Part shown: positions 9,217 to 18,931 of the stretch, piece after piece
How positions within the stretch are numbered: position 1 is the first letter of the stretch
Layout of the letters: each line of letters opens with the position of its first letter
From: Lysinibacillus sp. G4S2
Lineage (GTDB): Bacteria; Bacillota; Bacilli; Bacillales_A; Planococcaceae
Direction of reading: 5' to 3'
NCBI RefSeq assembly: GCF_030348505.1
Contig: NZ_JAUCFJ010000002.1
Location: 562,001 to 626,000 of the forward strand
DNA: 64,000 nucleotides
The notes under the pieces: generated by a model
The model's input: only the letters and a program-made list of their open reading frames with translations
Databases searched by the model: none
Told to the model about the DNA's origin: nothing
Position numbers and translations under genes: made by a program

Positions 9217-9281
9217 AACGATAGGTTTTTTATTGTAGTATAATGCAATACAGAAAAGCACAAACAAGAGGAGGAATAGAA

Positions 9282-10076
9282 ATGAAAATTGGTTGTATCC
9301 AATTAAATGTAGGCTTTGGCAAAGTAGAAGAAAATTTTGCTCGCGCGGAGGAAAAGATTCGTGAAGCTGCAAACCAAGGTGCAGAAATTATTGTACTACC
9401 AGAAATGTGGAATACAGGTTACGCACTTGAAAAATTAACAGAGCTTGCAGATGTGGATGGAGAACGTTCAAAAGCATTTTTATCAAACTTAGCGAAAGAG
9501 CTTGGCGTACATATTGTTGGTGGCTCTGTTTCAACGAAGAAAGGCGATAAATTTTACAATACGATGTATACGTTTGATAAATGTGGAGAGCTAGTAGGCG
9601 AATATAGCAAGGCACATCTTTTCCGTTTAATGGACGAGCATTTATATTTAGAAGCTGGGGATGAAATGAATCGTTTTGCACTTGGAGACATCGAGGCTGC
9701 GGGAGTGATTTGCTATGATATTCGCTTCCCAGAATGGCTACGCGCTCACGCCTTAGAGGGTGCCAAGGTATTATTCGTGCCAGCACAATGGCCGACACCA
9801 CGTATCGATCATTGGAAAACATTGCTACAAGCACGTGCCATTGAAAATCAATGTTTCGTCATCGCTGTTAATCGTATATCGAAAAAGGTAGAAAACTTCA
9901 ATGGTCAATCAATGATTATCCAGCCATGGGGTGAAGTGCTGTGGGTTGGCGCAGAGGACGAAGAAGTAGCTGTAATCGACGTGGACTTTTCGATTGTCGA
10001 TGAAGTACGAGGCAGAATCCCTGTTTACGACGACCGCAGACCTGGATTATATAGTGGAGTAGTTGCTAAAAATTAG
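9282..10076 (+). CDS. mtnU: omega-amidase / carbon-nitrogen hydrolase MtnU-like
   Basis: A 264-residue nitrilase-superfamily enzyme. The catalytic triad is visible: Glu in LPEMWNTGY, Lys in YSKAHLF and Cys in AGVICYDIRFPEW. The sequence resembles B. subtilis MtnU (YkrU), thought to hydrolyse 2-oxoglutaramate released by MtnE to 2-oxoglutarate and ammonia. The ATG at 9282 follows AAGAGGAGGAATAGAA, so the upstream in-frame ATG at 9243 is not used. It is 65 bp behind the phzF-like gene and near mtnE, which supports the pairing. A hairpin and a long repeat array follow. Confidence 0.87.
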   Translation: MKIGCIQLNVGFGKVEENFARAEEKIREAANQGAEIIVLPEMWNTGYALEKLTELADVDGERSKAFLSNLAKELGVHIVGGSVSTKKGDKFYNTMYTFDKCGELVGEYSKAHLFRLMDEHLYLEAGDEMNRFALGDIEAAGVICYDIRFPEWLRAHALEGAKVLFVPAQWPTPRIDHWKTLLQARAIENQCFVIAVNRISKKVENFNGQSMIIQPWGEVLWVGAEDEEVAVIDVDFSIVDEVRGRIPVYDDRRPGLYSGVVAKN

Positions 10077-10083
10077 CATGGGG

Positions 10084-10117
10084 GCACGCTCAAGGAGCAA
10101 AGCGATCTTGAGCGTGC
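10084..10117 (+). terminator. strong hairpin after mtnU without a T tract
   Basis: Perfect 11-bp stem GCACGCTCAAG/CTTGAGCGTGC with a 12-base loop, 8 bp after the mtnU stop. No T run follows, so it may be a processing or stability hairpin rather than an intrinsic terminator. Confidence 0.5.
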
Positions 10118-10128
10118 TAACTGTAAAC

Positions 10129-11073
10129 ATCGCTGATAAAAAGGTAAACAACGCCGCTAAATCGATGAATACCGCCGCTAAATCGATGAATACCGCCGCT
10201 AAATCGATGAATACCGCCGCTAAATCGATGAATACCACCGCTAAATCGATGAATACCGCCGCTAAATCGATGAATACCACCGCTAAATCGATGAATACCG
10301 CCGCTAAATCGATGAATACCGCCGCTAAATCGATGAATACCGCCGCTAAATCGATGAATACCGCCGCTAAATCGATGAATACCGCCGCTAAATCGATGAA
10401 TACCGCCGCTAAATCGATGAATACCGCCGCTAAATTGATGAATACCGCCGCTAAATCGATGAATACCGCCGCTAAATCGATGAATACCGCCGCTAAATCG
10501 ATGAATACCGCCGCTAAATCGATGAATACCGCCGCTAAATCGATGAATACCGCCGCTAAATCGATGAATACCGCCGCTAAATCGATGAATACCGCCGCTA
10601 AATCGATGAATACCGCCGCTAAATCGATGAATACCGCCGCTAAATCGATGAATACCGCCGCTAAATCGATGAATACCGCCGCTAAATCGATGAATACCGC
10701 CGCTAAATCGATGAATACCGCCGCTAAATCGATGAATACCGCCGCTAAATCGATGAATACCGCCGCTAAATCGATGAATACCGCCGCTAAACCGGTGAAC
10801 AACGTCGCTAAATCGATGAATATCGCCGCTAAACCGATGAACAACGCCGCTAAACCGGTGAACAACGCCGCTAAACCGGTGAGCATCGCCGCTAAACCGA
10901 TGAACATCGCCGCTAAACCGGTGAACAACGCCGCTAAACCGGTGAGCATCGCCGCTAAACCGGTGAATACCGCCGCTAAACCGATGAATACCGCCGCTAA
11001 ATCGGTGAACACCGCCGCTAAACCGGTGAACACCGCCGCTAAACCGATGAACATCGCCGCTAAACTCGAAAAC
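10129..11073. repeat. tandem array 3: forty-five 21-bp units
   Basis: Exactly 945 bp in 21-bp steps. The central 31 or so units are nearly identical (ACCGCCGCTAAATCGATGAA plus T), with rare changes such as ACCACC; about 14 units at the 3' side and the first one vary (AACGCCGCTAAACCGGTGAA and similar). The core CGCCGCTAAA never changes much. Both strands stay open because 21 is a multiple of three, so the long repetitive reading frames here are by-products. The array runs from the mtnU hairpin to the stop codon of the convergent pucR-type gene. Confidence 0.97.
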
Positions 11074-12641
11074 TAAGATTTTTCCTCAATTAAAGAATTA
11101 GCGAGCAACATGAATTCAAGTGTAATCCGATTATGTCCCTTCATGAAGTTTTCCCCTAAGAGACTCTCAAGCTTTTTTAAACGATGATAGAGTGTTTGGC
11201 GAACGATGAACAATTGATTGGCTGTTTGTTGTTTGGAGCCATTTGTTTGTAAGTATACCTGCAGTGTTTCGAGTAGCTTGCTGTTATATTTTCTATCGTA
11301 GTCAATAACAGGCTGCAAATAATCTTGAATGACTTCCTGTAAATTTACTTGCATCTGTAATTTATAGATTAAGTGATACAAATGTAAGTCATCGTAAAAA
11401 TAAGATGTTGTTTGTACTTTGCTGCAAATATATAATGTTTCGAGTGCAGTTTGGTAGCTCTTTGGAATTTCTTCTACGTCTGTAACGACTTTGCCGATTG
11501 CTATTTGATAACCTTGGCCCATTTGTTTTTTATAAAAGTCGGTTTTTTGGAGAGAAGACACTAACGTATTTAATAATTCGCGACTCGCTTTACTATCCTT
11601 CGTATGGAGCAAAATAAAAATGACATAGCTTTTTCTTTCAAATAAAAATGGGATAAAGCCGTTTTGCTCAAAAAGGTTTCGATAGTAGAGCTTACTATAG
11701 ATAATATCTTCTTGAACTTTAGTGACTGCATTAGGAGAAGCTAACATAAAAACAGCTCCGCTAGAAAGGTTATAGTTAGAATGATGTGTTACGATAAATT
11801 TATAAATTTCTTCTTTCGATAGTTTTTGATCTATCCAATCCGCTAAAATAGAGGCATCCTCGATATCCCTTTTCTCCTCAATATAAAATTCCCGCATTAA
11901 TAGCTGTGCTAACGCAGTAGCTGTTCGATCTAAAATCAGTAATTCGAATTCTGAGAATCGACCATCTTCCCTAAAGAGAGATAAATCTGCATAATGTTGA
12001 TCCAAAATAAAGATGGGTTCATTTTTAAATACTGGTGCTGATTTTTTCATCTTTAATAGTTGTTGACGCTTATTGTGCGACATATTTGGAAAGAAGATAG
12101 GCTCTCGACCTTTAATTGAAAAGATGATTTGTGTTTTTAATTCATTATACATATTGTGTAAAATATCTTCCGTAGTTTGTCCTAAAAGAGCATTTTTATT
12201 TAACGTTTGAGAATAGGATTCTAAAGTGGAAATCATTAAATATTGTTGATTCATAATTTGGCTATGTAAATCTTGTGTAATACGGACAAAAGGAACTGTG
12301 TCATGAAAAACGATGATAGGGAAGCTATGACGGTTGGCAAGAGATACGATTACTTCTGGGATAGTTTGTATGGAATTCCCGTATTCAATGCACAATGCCG
12401 CGCAATTTTTTTCGATTAGGGATTCTACAAAAAATATAAAATCCTCTATGCTATGCTGAAGACTGATCCCTGTTGTTAAAACTAATTCCTCACCAGCTAG
12501 AAAATTATCTACTTGGATAATTTCCATGACGTGAGCCCATTTTACAATTCGTAATAAACCATCCTCACCAGCTACGACCTCAGCACTTTGAAAGTATGTA
12601 TTTTCTAGTACATCCTTCACTTGAAGCTTAAATTGACTCAT
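11073..12641 (-). CDS. PucR-family transcriptional regulator
   Basis: A 522-residue regulator. The N-terminal about 120 residues form the PucR domain (LEN-YFQ-A-VVAGEDGL, then GEELVLTTG). The C-terminal end carries the PucR-type helix-turn-helix with TLQVYLQTNGSKQQTANQLF and RQTLYHRLKKLE. The ATG at 12641 sits 8 bp after AAGGAAGG; a GTG nine bases upstream lies inside that ribosome site. It is divergent from the permease remnant and the dehydrogenase-aminotransferase pair, so it probably controls that amine or amino-acid catabolic unit. The effector is unknown. Its stop codon coincides with the end of array 3. Confidence 0.87.
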   Translation of the reverse strand: MSQFKLQVKDVLENTYFQSAEVVAGEDGLLRIVKWAHVMEIIQVDNFLAGEELVLTTGISLQHSIEDFIFFVESLIEKNCAALCIEYGNSIQTIPEVIVSLANRHSFPIIVFHDTVPFVRITQDLHSQIMNQQYLMISTLESYSQTLNKNALLGQTTEDILHNMYNELKTQIIFSIKGREPIFFPNMSHNKRQQLLKMKKSAPVFKNEPIFILDQHYADLSLFREDGRFSEFELLILDRTATALAQLLMREFYIEEKRDIEDASILADWIDQKLSKEEIYKFIVTHHSNYNLSSGAVFMLASPNAVTKVQEDIIYSKLYYRNLFEQNGFIPFLFERKSYVIFILLHTKDSKASRELLNTLVSSLQKTDFYKKQMGQGYQIAIGKVVTDVEEIPKSYQTALETLYICSKVQTTSYFYDDLHLYHLIYKLQMQVNLQEVIQDYLQPVIDYDRKYNSKLLETLQVYLQTNGSKQQTANQLFIVRQTLYHRLKKLESLLGENFMKGHNRITLEFMLLANSLIEEKS

Positions 12642-12846
12642 TTTATCCACCTTCCTTTTAACATGGACTTATAGTTAGTTTTCTTATTAATGTGTGATTT
12701 TCGCTAAAATAAACAAAAATATTATATTTTAGGAATATTGAGTCTATTTTACATTATGTTTAAAACAAAAGGATAGAATTTTACAGTTTGTCTATTACTT
12801 CGATTCTGTAGAACATGTAAAATTTTTGTAAGCGGTAATTCAATCG

Positions 12847-13284
12847 ATTTTTTTAAACAAAAACGGTGCACCTGTTAATGCCATATTAACAGCGACATTC
12901 TTCTCGTATATTGCCGTTATTATGAACTATGTTTCACCAGATAAAGTGTTTATGTTTTTACTTAGTTCATGTAGTGCAATCACGTTAATTCTTTACTTAA
13001 TCATTGCATTTTCACAATTAAGAATGCGCCGGAAAATTGAGAAAGAAAATCCCTAGTTATTAAAAGTGAAAATGTAGTTATTCCCGTATTTCACAATATT
13101 GGCTACAACGGCATTACTAATCGCCATGTTCTTTATTGAATCAATGCGTTCACAAATTTTATTTACATGTATTGTAGTGGCGATAGTGATGATTTTCTAT
13201 GTAGTTACACAAAAGAAAAAGTCACCTAACCCAGTAGATGAAGCAAGTTCTATTTTTCAAAAGGAAGAATTGGATTTTGAATAA
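12847..13284 (+). pseudogene. C-terminal remnant of a GabP-like amino acid permease
   Basis: One frame reads FLNKNGAPVNAILTATFFSY, then FSQLRMRRKIEKENP, a TAG, LKVKM, a second TAG (13075) and LFPYFTILATTALLIAMFF. This is the last third of a GABA permease/APC-family protein (GabP: RMRKKLE--NPE, K-KMWLFP). The first TAG (13054) replaces an expected Glu codon and the second replaces the Trp of MWLFP. Roughly 300 N-terminal residues are absent. The 12651-12846 stretch upstream is AT-rich without a recognisable gene. The remnant suggests the neighbouring genes once had a dedicated importer. Confidence 0.85.
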
Positions 13285-13308
13285 CAATAAACGAGGAGTG
13301 GGGAAATT

Positions 13309-14838
13309 ATGACAGTTCAGCAAAAAGTGAAAACATTATCACATTTTATTAATGGTGTTGAAACAGCCGGTACTAGTGGTCGTTACGCAGAAGTTTTTAA
13401 TCCAACAACAGGAGAGGTTATTGCACAAGTTCCATTAGCGACAAGAGATGAAGTGAAGCAGGCTATCCAGCTAGCAAAGGCAGCATTCCCTGCATGGAAA
13501 AAGGCATCGATTGGCAAACGGATCGAGGTTTTACATCGTTTCCGTCAGCTATTAGTAGAAAGACAGGATGAGCTCATTGAAGTCATCTGTGAGGAAAGTG
13601 GGAAGACGAAGGAAGATGCAAAAGGCGAAATTGTACGTGGCATTGAATCCGTAGATATGGCCATAAGTGCCCCGCAAATGCTGAAGGGGGAATACTCGGT
13701 GAATGTAGGCGGCAATATTAATGCCTTCTCTGCAAAAGCCCCACTTGGAGTTGTTGCGACGATTGCCCCATTTAATTTCCCTGTCATGGTCCCACTTGCG
13801 ATTACAAGTATGGCGGTTGCGGTAGGAAATGCAGTTATTTTAAAGCCGTCTGAGCGGGTGCCAATCTCAGCATTATATTTAAGTAAATTATGGAAAGAGG
13901 CGGGGCTGCCAGATGGAATTTGGACTGTCGTTAATGGTGATAAAGAGGCGGTAAATGAACTGCTAGAAAATAAAGAGATACAAGCAATTTCATTTGTTGG
14001 ATCCACACCTGTTGCGGAGTATATTTACCAAACGGGGACGAAGCACAATAAGCGTGTCGCTGCATTTGGTGGCGGGAAAAACTTTATGATTGTCATGCCA
14101 GATGCAAACCTAGAGCAAACAGCTAATGCCTTTTTAGGTGCAGCATTTGGAGCGGCGTCCCAGCGTTGTATGGCTATTTCAGGAGCGATCGTCGTTGGGA
14201 AAGATACTGAACAAAGTTTTACAGAGATATTAAAGGAGAAAGTCTTGAACTTAAAGGTTGGTCCATATACAGATGACGAGGTAGACTTTGGCCCAGTTAT
14301 TACACAGCAATCGAAAGATACCATTCTTCGATATATCGAAGGTGCTATTGCGGAAGGGGCCAATCTTGTAACGGACGGTCGAAATCCGAAAATATGTGAA
14401 ACATCAAAAGGCTTTTATCTTGGTCCGACATTGTTAAATAATGTAACGCCAAATATGACCATTTTTAAAGAGGAAGTTTTTGGCCCTGCGCGTATTGTTG
14501 TAGGCGTTGAAACCTTACAAGAAGCTATTGATTTAATTAATGACCATGAACTCGGGAATGGTGTCACGATGTTTACAAGGAGCGGTTCGGCAGCACGTAA
14601 ATTCCAGGAAGAAATTGAAGTAGGTATGGTAGGCGTGAATGTTCCGATTCCAATTCCAGTTGGCTATCACAACTTTGGTGGTTGGAAGCGTTCAAAGTTT
14701 GGCGAAGGACATATGTTTGGGCCGGATCAAGCACGATTCTTTACGAAAGCGAAAACGATTTCTGAACGCTGGCCGGATGAAACGGAGGATACGACAAGTT
14801 CCTTTGCATTCCCAAGCAATAACGATGTGACTAAATGA
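13309..14838 (+). CDS. mmsA: (methyl)malonate-semialdehyde dehydrogenase, CoA-acylating type
   Basis: A 509-residue aldehyde dehydrogenase. Seen: the cofactor region APFNFPVMVP and LKPSERVP, FVGSTPVAEYIY, the catalytic Cys in AASQRCMAIS and the C-terminal NVPIPIPVGYHNFGGWK, which is typical of the MmsA/IolA class. The usual general base Glu motif (ELGGK) is replaced by FGGGKNF; the class normally has GGAKNH, so the final His-to-Phe is a variation. It converts malonate or methylmalonate semialdehyde with CoA and NAD to acetyl- or propionyl-CoA. It is followed 25 bp later by an omega-aminotransferase, which supports beta-alanine or related amine catabolism. Confidence 0.82.
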   Translation: MTVQQKVKTLSHFINGVETAGTSGRYAEVFNPTTGEVIAQVPLATRDEVKQAIQLAKAAFPAWKKASIGKRIEVLHRFRQLLVERQDELIEVICEESGKTKEDAKGEIVRGIESVDMAISAPQMLKGEYSVNVGGNINAFSAKAPLGVVATIAPFNFPVMVPLAITSMAVAVGNAVILKPSERVPISALYLSKLWKEAGLPDGIWTVVNGDKEAVNELLENKEIQAISFVGSTPVAEYIYQTGTKHNKRVAAFGGGKNFMIVMPDANLEQTANAFLGAAFGAASQRCMAISGAIVVGKDTEQSFTEILKEKVLNLKVGPYTDDEVDFGPVITQQSKDTILRYIEGAIAEGANLVTDGRNPKICETSKGFYLGPTLLNNVTPNMTIFKEEVFGPARIVVGVETLQEAIDLINDHELGNGVTMFTRSGSAARKFQEEIEVGMVGVNVPIPIPVGYHNFGGWKRSKFGEGHMFGPDQARFFTKAKTISERWPDETEDTTSSFAFPSNNDVTK

Positions 14839-14863
14839 AAAAATCATAAAGGGGTGTATAGAT

Positions 14864-16222
14864 GTGGTTCAAGTAAATCTTAACAATGATATTTTAAAGA
14901 AAGATGAACAATATGTATGGCATTCAATGAAACCTTACAACCCACAAGCGACATATGTAGTAGAAAAATCAAATGGTGCGAGAATCGTTGATACAGACGG
15001 GGTTGAATACATCGATGCTATGGCAGGATTATGGTGTGTAAATGTAGGCTATGGACGCAAGGAATTAGCAGATGTTGCACATGAGCAGATGCTGAAAAAC
15101 GCCTATGCGCCTTTATCGCAAGGACATTTACCAGCAGTTGAACTGGCTGAAAAAATCAATGAAATGCTTGGTGGAGACTATGTTATTTTCTTCTCTAATA
15201 GTGGGTCAGAAGCTAACGAGACAGCGTTTAAAATGGTGCGCCAGTATCATCAGCAAAAAGGAGAAAGCTCCCGTTATAAAATTGTTTCTCGCTACCGTGC
15301 GTATCACGGAAGTTCTTTTGGAGCATTGGCTGCGACAGGGCAAGCGGAACGAAAATATAAATATGAACCATTATCTCCTGGCTTTATCCATGTAGCACCA
15401 CCTGATCAATATCGAGAACACGAAAGTGATACACTTGCTCCAACAGAGTTAGCGAGCGTAAAGGCTGTAGATAAGACGATGACGTGGGAGCTAAGCGAAA
15501 CAATAGCCGCTATGATTTTAGAGCCTATTATTACAGGTGGGGGCGTCATTATGCCTCCGGAAAACTATTTAAAGGGCATTGAGGAAGTGTGTAAAAAACA
15601 TGGAGCTCTGATGATTGTAGACGAAGTAATTTGTGGCTTTGGTCGAACAGGTAAGCCATTTGGATTTATGAACTACGGTGTAAAGCCGGATATTATTACA
15701 ATGGCAAAAGGGATTACAAGTGCCTATTTACCGTTATCAGCGACAGCGGTGAAACGTGAAATTTATGAGGCATTCACTGGATCTGATGCGTACGGTTATT
15801 TCCGCCATGTTAATACATTTGGTGGCTCACCTGTATCTTGTGCGGTGGCATTAAAAAATATTGAGATTCTTGAGCAAGAAGCATTGTTTGAAAGATCTAG
15901 TGAGGTTGGAGCTACTACTCTGCAGGCACTCCAGCAAGCATTAGGTAAACATCCGAATGTAGGGGATGTTCGAGGTAAGGGTTTATTAATTGGTATAGAA
16001 CTAGTTGCCGATAAAGCATCTAAGGAGCCTTTACCAGTAGATAAAGTAAATGCTGTTATTGCAAGATGTAAAGAGCGAGGTGTCATCATTGGTAAAAATG
16101 GTGCAACTGTTGCAGGCTTTAATAATGTATTAACATTATCGCCACCACTTAATATTGCACAAGAGGATCTTGATACGATAGTAGAAGTTGTAATTGATAG
16201 TATTCATAAAGTGCAGGCATAA
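14864..16222 (+). CDS. class III omega-aminotransferase (beta-alanine/GABA-type:pyruvate)
   Basis: A 452-residue PLP enzyme. Seen: DAMAGLWCVNVGYGR, FFSNSGSEANETA, the cofactor aspartate in LMIVDEVICGFGRTG, the PLP lysine in TMAKGITSAYLP and HVNTFGGSPVSCA. These resemble beta-alanine-, taurine- and omega-amino acid:pyruvate transaminases. The GTG start follows AAAGGGGTGTATAGAT. Coupled to the upstream dehydrogenase it could take beta-alanine to malonate semialdehyde and then acetyl-CoA. GABA or taurine remain possible; the sequence alone does not decide. Control by the divergent PucR regulator is likely. Confidence 0.85.
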   Translation: MVQVNLNNDILKKDEQYVWHSMKPYNPQATYVVEKSNGARIVDTDGVEYIDAMAGLWCVNVGYGRKELADVAHEQMLKNAYAPLSQGHLPAVELAEKINEMLGGDYVIFFSNSGSEANETAFKMVRQYHQQKGESSRYKIVSRYRAYHGSSFGALAATGQAERKYKYEPLSPGFIHVAPPDQYREHESDTLAPTELASVKAVDKTMTWELSETIAAMILEPIITGGGVIMPPENYLKGIEEVCKKHGALMIVDEVICGFGRTGKPFGFMNYGVKPDIITMAKGITSAYLPLSATAVKREIYEAFTGSDAYGYFRHVNTFGGSPVSCAVALKNIEILEQEALFERSSEVGATTLQALQQALGKHPNVGDVRGKGLLIGIELVADKASKEPLPVDKVNAVIARCKERGVIIGKNGATVAGFNNVLTLSPPLNIAQEDLDTIVEVVIDSIHKVQA

Positions 16223-16235
16223 TATAAGATCTAAA

Positions 16236-16285
16236 AGTAAAGCTGTCTCTAAAGTCGTCGTAAAACTTTTGAGACAGCTTTTTGA
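16236..16285 (+). terminator. intrinsic terminator after the aminotransferase gene
   Basis: Stem AAAGCTGTCTC/GAGACAGCTTT with a 21-base loop and T5. The remaining gap to 16564 holds only the candidate promoter at 16491. Confidence 0.85.
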
Positions 16286-16490
16286 TTGTCTTATAGCATA
16301 AGAAAAGCTAGGAATAACCACTATGCTGTGAATTGATACTGGGATAGCTGTAAAAATGAGTAGTAATTACCTTAAAAGAAAAGCATCGGTAGGTATTTGA
16401 TGAGGGCTAAAATCACATTACATCGAGGGATATATGCGCCTATTATAGTAGTGAGAATGGGATAAATCTCACAATTCTTTGCGTAATCTT

Positions 16491-16519
16491 TACAAAAACA
16501 TAACACTGGCTTTATATCT
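16491..16519 (+). promoter_or_regulatory. candidate sigma-A promoter for the chemoreceptor gene
   Basis: TTTACA, 17 bp, TTATAT, ending about 45 bp before the ATG at 16565. The match is moderate. Confidence 0.4.
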
Positions 16520-16564
16520 TCATACTATCATTATTGGTAAGAGTTGGAGAAGGGGCCGAAGATA

Positions 16565-18235
16565 ATGCGTTTTTTTCGATACATAATGGTGAAGGACAAG
16601 CTGCTCGTACTAATGATGGTTTGTGTACTATCGAATATATTGCTAGGTGTTTTTAGTGTGGATTATTTACGGAAAATGTCATGGCATGCAAGTGAAAGCT
16701 ATACAGAAGGACTTGTACCAATCGGATGGTTAAATGAACTAGAGGAATCACAACGTCAATTAGATTATATAGTAGATTCAGCTGGGACTTATCAAGAAAT
16801 GACAGCAGTTTTAAAAAATGTTGAGCAGCCTTTAGGTCATTTGGAAAATCTAGAAGTCGATAAAAAAATGGATCATCAGATGAAGAAATACAAGGCATTA
16901 CTAGAACAGCAGATAGAACTAGTCGATAGCTATAAGCAGTTAGAACAAAATGAACGACAACAGTTTTATGTTCAGACATATTTACCTGTAAGCCAGCAAA
17001 GTCATACATTATTAGAAGAAACTCAAAGCTATTTGGTCCAGAAATCTGAGGAACAGCAACAGGCATACCAGAAAGATGTGCAATTTGGTTATTGGCTATT
17101 GGGAGGAGTGTGTCTATTTGTTGTTCTGTTAGTGATATTTATAGGGTTTATAGCAACAAAAGCTGTAAATATACCAACACGTCAATTGAAGTCATTATTA
17201 AAGCGTGCAGAGCAAGGGGATTTTACAGCGAATGCCAGCTATGTGGCGCAGGATGAGCTTGGCGAAGTAATATTGTCTTACAATCAAATGGCAACAGAGG
17301 TGAAAAGACTACTTCATACAGTAACAAATAGTGCACATGAGGTTGAAGAAATGTCTGGGAAGCTGCAACAATCCTCGGAGCAGTCGTCTAACACAACCGT
17401 CAAGATTGCTAAGGATGTGCAGTCCATTTCAAATTCAACAGCTGCTTCTTCAACAAAATTAGCTTCCAATACAGCTTCTCTAGAGGAAGTGCTGGATGGT
17501 GTGCAAGTAATTTTAGAAAAAGTACAGGTTGTTGAAAATTTTGCTCATAAAACTGCACGTGATGCAGAAAGTGGCACGGAAATTGTACAGGCAAATTTAA
17601 CGCAAATACAGGCAATTAAACATGCGGTTGAAAAATCAAATACAGCCATTTTTAATCTTGTAGAGAGAGCCGCTACAATCGATCAAATGGTCGAGGTAAT
17701 TGAAAAAATTACGGCACAAACAAATCTCTTAGCCTTAAATGCATCTATTGAGGCTGCTAGAGCAGGGGAGCATGGCAAAGGATTTGCGGTTGTAGCCAAT
17801 GAAGTACGTAAGCTTGCGGAGCAGACAGTTCAGTCAACGCAAACAATTACGTCCATTGTACAAAACATTCATTTAGATTCTAATTATGCTGTGCAAATGA
17901 TGGAGGGCGTGTTAGCCGCAACTGAAAAGGGTGTACATGTAACAGGAGATACGGCAACAAGCTTTGATCAAATTTTAGAAAAAGTACATACAATTAAGCC
18001 ATATATAATGGAAGTATCTGCAACCGTTCAAGAGATTGCAAACCATACGAAAAAGGTTAGTGAGGATGCGGTAATGTTAACATCATTTTCTGATACGAAT
18101 GCAGCATCAACTAAACATGTAGCTACTTTAACAGCCGATCAGTTAACCGCGCAGCAGCAATTCCATGATTATATTCAAGAGTTACGTAAAGTATCAAAAG
18201 TTTTACAAATAGCCGTAAAGCGGTTCTCAATTTAA
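16565..18235 (+). CDS. methyl-accepting chemotaxis protein
   Basis: A 556-residue transmembrane chemoreceptor. A membrane helix lies near residues 12-32, followed by an extracytoplasmic helical sensor of about 140 residues (four-helix-bundle type by its heptads), a second membrane helix near 175-200, a HAMP domain (about 200-250) and a signalling domain whose hairpin tip reads [19 protein letters not shown]. The ATG at 16565 sits 9 bp after GGAGAAGGGG; the TTG at 16544 lies inside that region. It would signal through CheW/CheA, neither of which is encoded here. The ligand is unknown. It is a single gene with its own terminator. Confidence 0.9.
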   Translation: MRFFRYIMVKDKLLVLMMVCVLSNILLGVFSVDYLRKMSWHASESYTEGLVPIGWLNELEESQRQLDYIVDSAGTYQEMTAVLKNVEQPLGHLENLEVDKKMDHQMKKYKALLEQQIELVDSYKQLEQNERQQFYVQTYLPVSQQSHTLLEETQSYLVQKSEEQQQAYQKDVQFGYWLLGGVCLFVVLLVIFIGFIATKAVNIPTRQLKSLLKRAEQGDFTANASYVAQDELGEVILSYNQMATEVKRLLHTVTNSAHEVEEMSGKLQQSSEQSSNTTVKIAKDVQSISNSTAASSTKLASNTASLEEVLDGVQVILEKVQVVENFAHKTARDAESGTEIVQANLTQIQAIKHAVEKSNTAIFNLVERAATIDQMVEVIEKITAQTNLLALNASIEAARAGEHGKGFAVVANEVRKLAEQTVQSTQTITSIVQNIHLDSNYAVQMMEGVLAATEKGVHVTGDTATSFDQILEKVHTIKPYIMEVSATVQEIANHTKKVSEDAVMLTSFSDTNAASTKHVATLTADQLTAQQQFHDYIQELRKVSKVLQIAVKRFSI

Positions 18236-18247
18236 TAAGAATAATTG

Positions 18248-18292
18248 GAGGACCTTTCTTTGTAAATGTATACAAAAAAGGTTCTTTTTTTG
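18248..18292 (+). terminator. intrinsic terminator after the chemoreceptor gene
   Basis: Stem GGACCTTT/AAAGGTTC around a 20-base loop, then T7. Confidence 0.75.
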
Positions 18293-18334
18293 TACTAGTA
18301 GGCGCTAAGATTCATTTAATTGACAGGTTAATAT

Positions 18335-18874
18335 GGCTCATCACCAAAATTTGTGGATGACATTTAAATTGATATAAGTTGATTGGAGTGGAGGATGGAC
18401 GCCCCCTAGGAAGCTTTGCTCTGTATGAAAGCGAAGCGTCAGCAACAAGTGTTTTATCTGTGCAAAAGCGAAGCGTCAGCAACAAGTGTTTTATCTGTGC
18501 GAAAGCGAAGCGTCAGCAACAAGTGTTTTATCTGTGCGAAAGCGAAGCGTCAGCAACAACAAATGTTTTATCTGTGCGAAAGCGAAGCGTCAGCAACAAG
18601 TGTTTTATCTGTGCGAAAGCGAAGCGTCAGCAACAAATGTTTTATCTGTGCGAAAGCGAAGCGTCAGCAACAAGTGTTTTATCTGTGCGAAAGCGAAGCG
18701 ACAGCAACAACAAATGTTTTATCTGTGCGAAAGCGAAGCGTCAGCAACAAGTGTTTTATCTGTGCGAAAGCGAAGCGACAGCAACAACAAATGTTTTATC
18801 TGTGCGAAAGCGAAGCGTCAGCAACAAAGCGCCCAGGCGGAACTGAGATCAACCCCACGTTATGGTGAGAAGCC
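18335..18874 (+). repeat. family A element carrying an 11-copy 37/40-bp array
   Basis: The left end reads GGCTCATCACCAAAA, then GATATAAGTTGATTGGAGTG; the right end reads GATCAACCCCACGTTATGGT followed by GAGAAGCC, so the ends are inverted repeats. The middle (18431-18830) holds eleven copies of GCGAAGCG(T/A)CAGCAACAA followed by (G/A)TGTTTTATCTGTGCGAAA. The spacing is 37 bp, or 40 bp where CAA is repeated once more (units from 18542, 18693 and 18770). All three forward frames stay open and are not genes. It lies between the chemoreceptor gene and tdh. Confidence 0.9.
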
Positions 18875-18902
18875 ATTAATATTGTTGCTATGTGGAAAAT
18901 GG

Positions 18903-18931
18903 ACATATGTACACTCTAGGTGTACATATGT
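18903..18931. promoter_or_regulatory. perfect 12-bp palindrome upstream of tdh
   Basis: ACATATGTACAC, TCTAG, GTGTACATATGT. A T-rich stretch follows, so it could end transcripts coming from the repeat element; otherwise it is a candidate operator 220 bp upstream of tdh. Confidence 0.5.

Noticed and set aside
10047-11076. Two long open frames on opposite strands encoding (MNTAAKS)n and (IDLAAVF)n proteins
   Set aside because: They arise only because the 21-bp array is a multiple of three with no stop codon; no ribosome site, and a single-unit change would not matter. Treated as repeat DNA.
18431-18830. CRISPR array
   Set aside because: Regular spacing of about 37 bp looks CRISPR-like, but there are no unique spacers; the entire unit repeats, and no cas genes are present.
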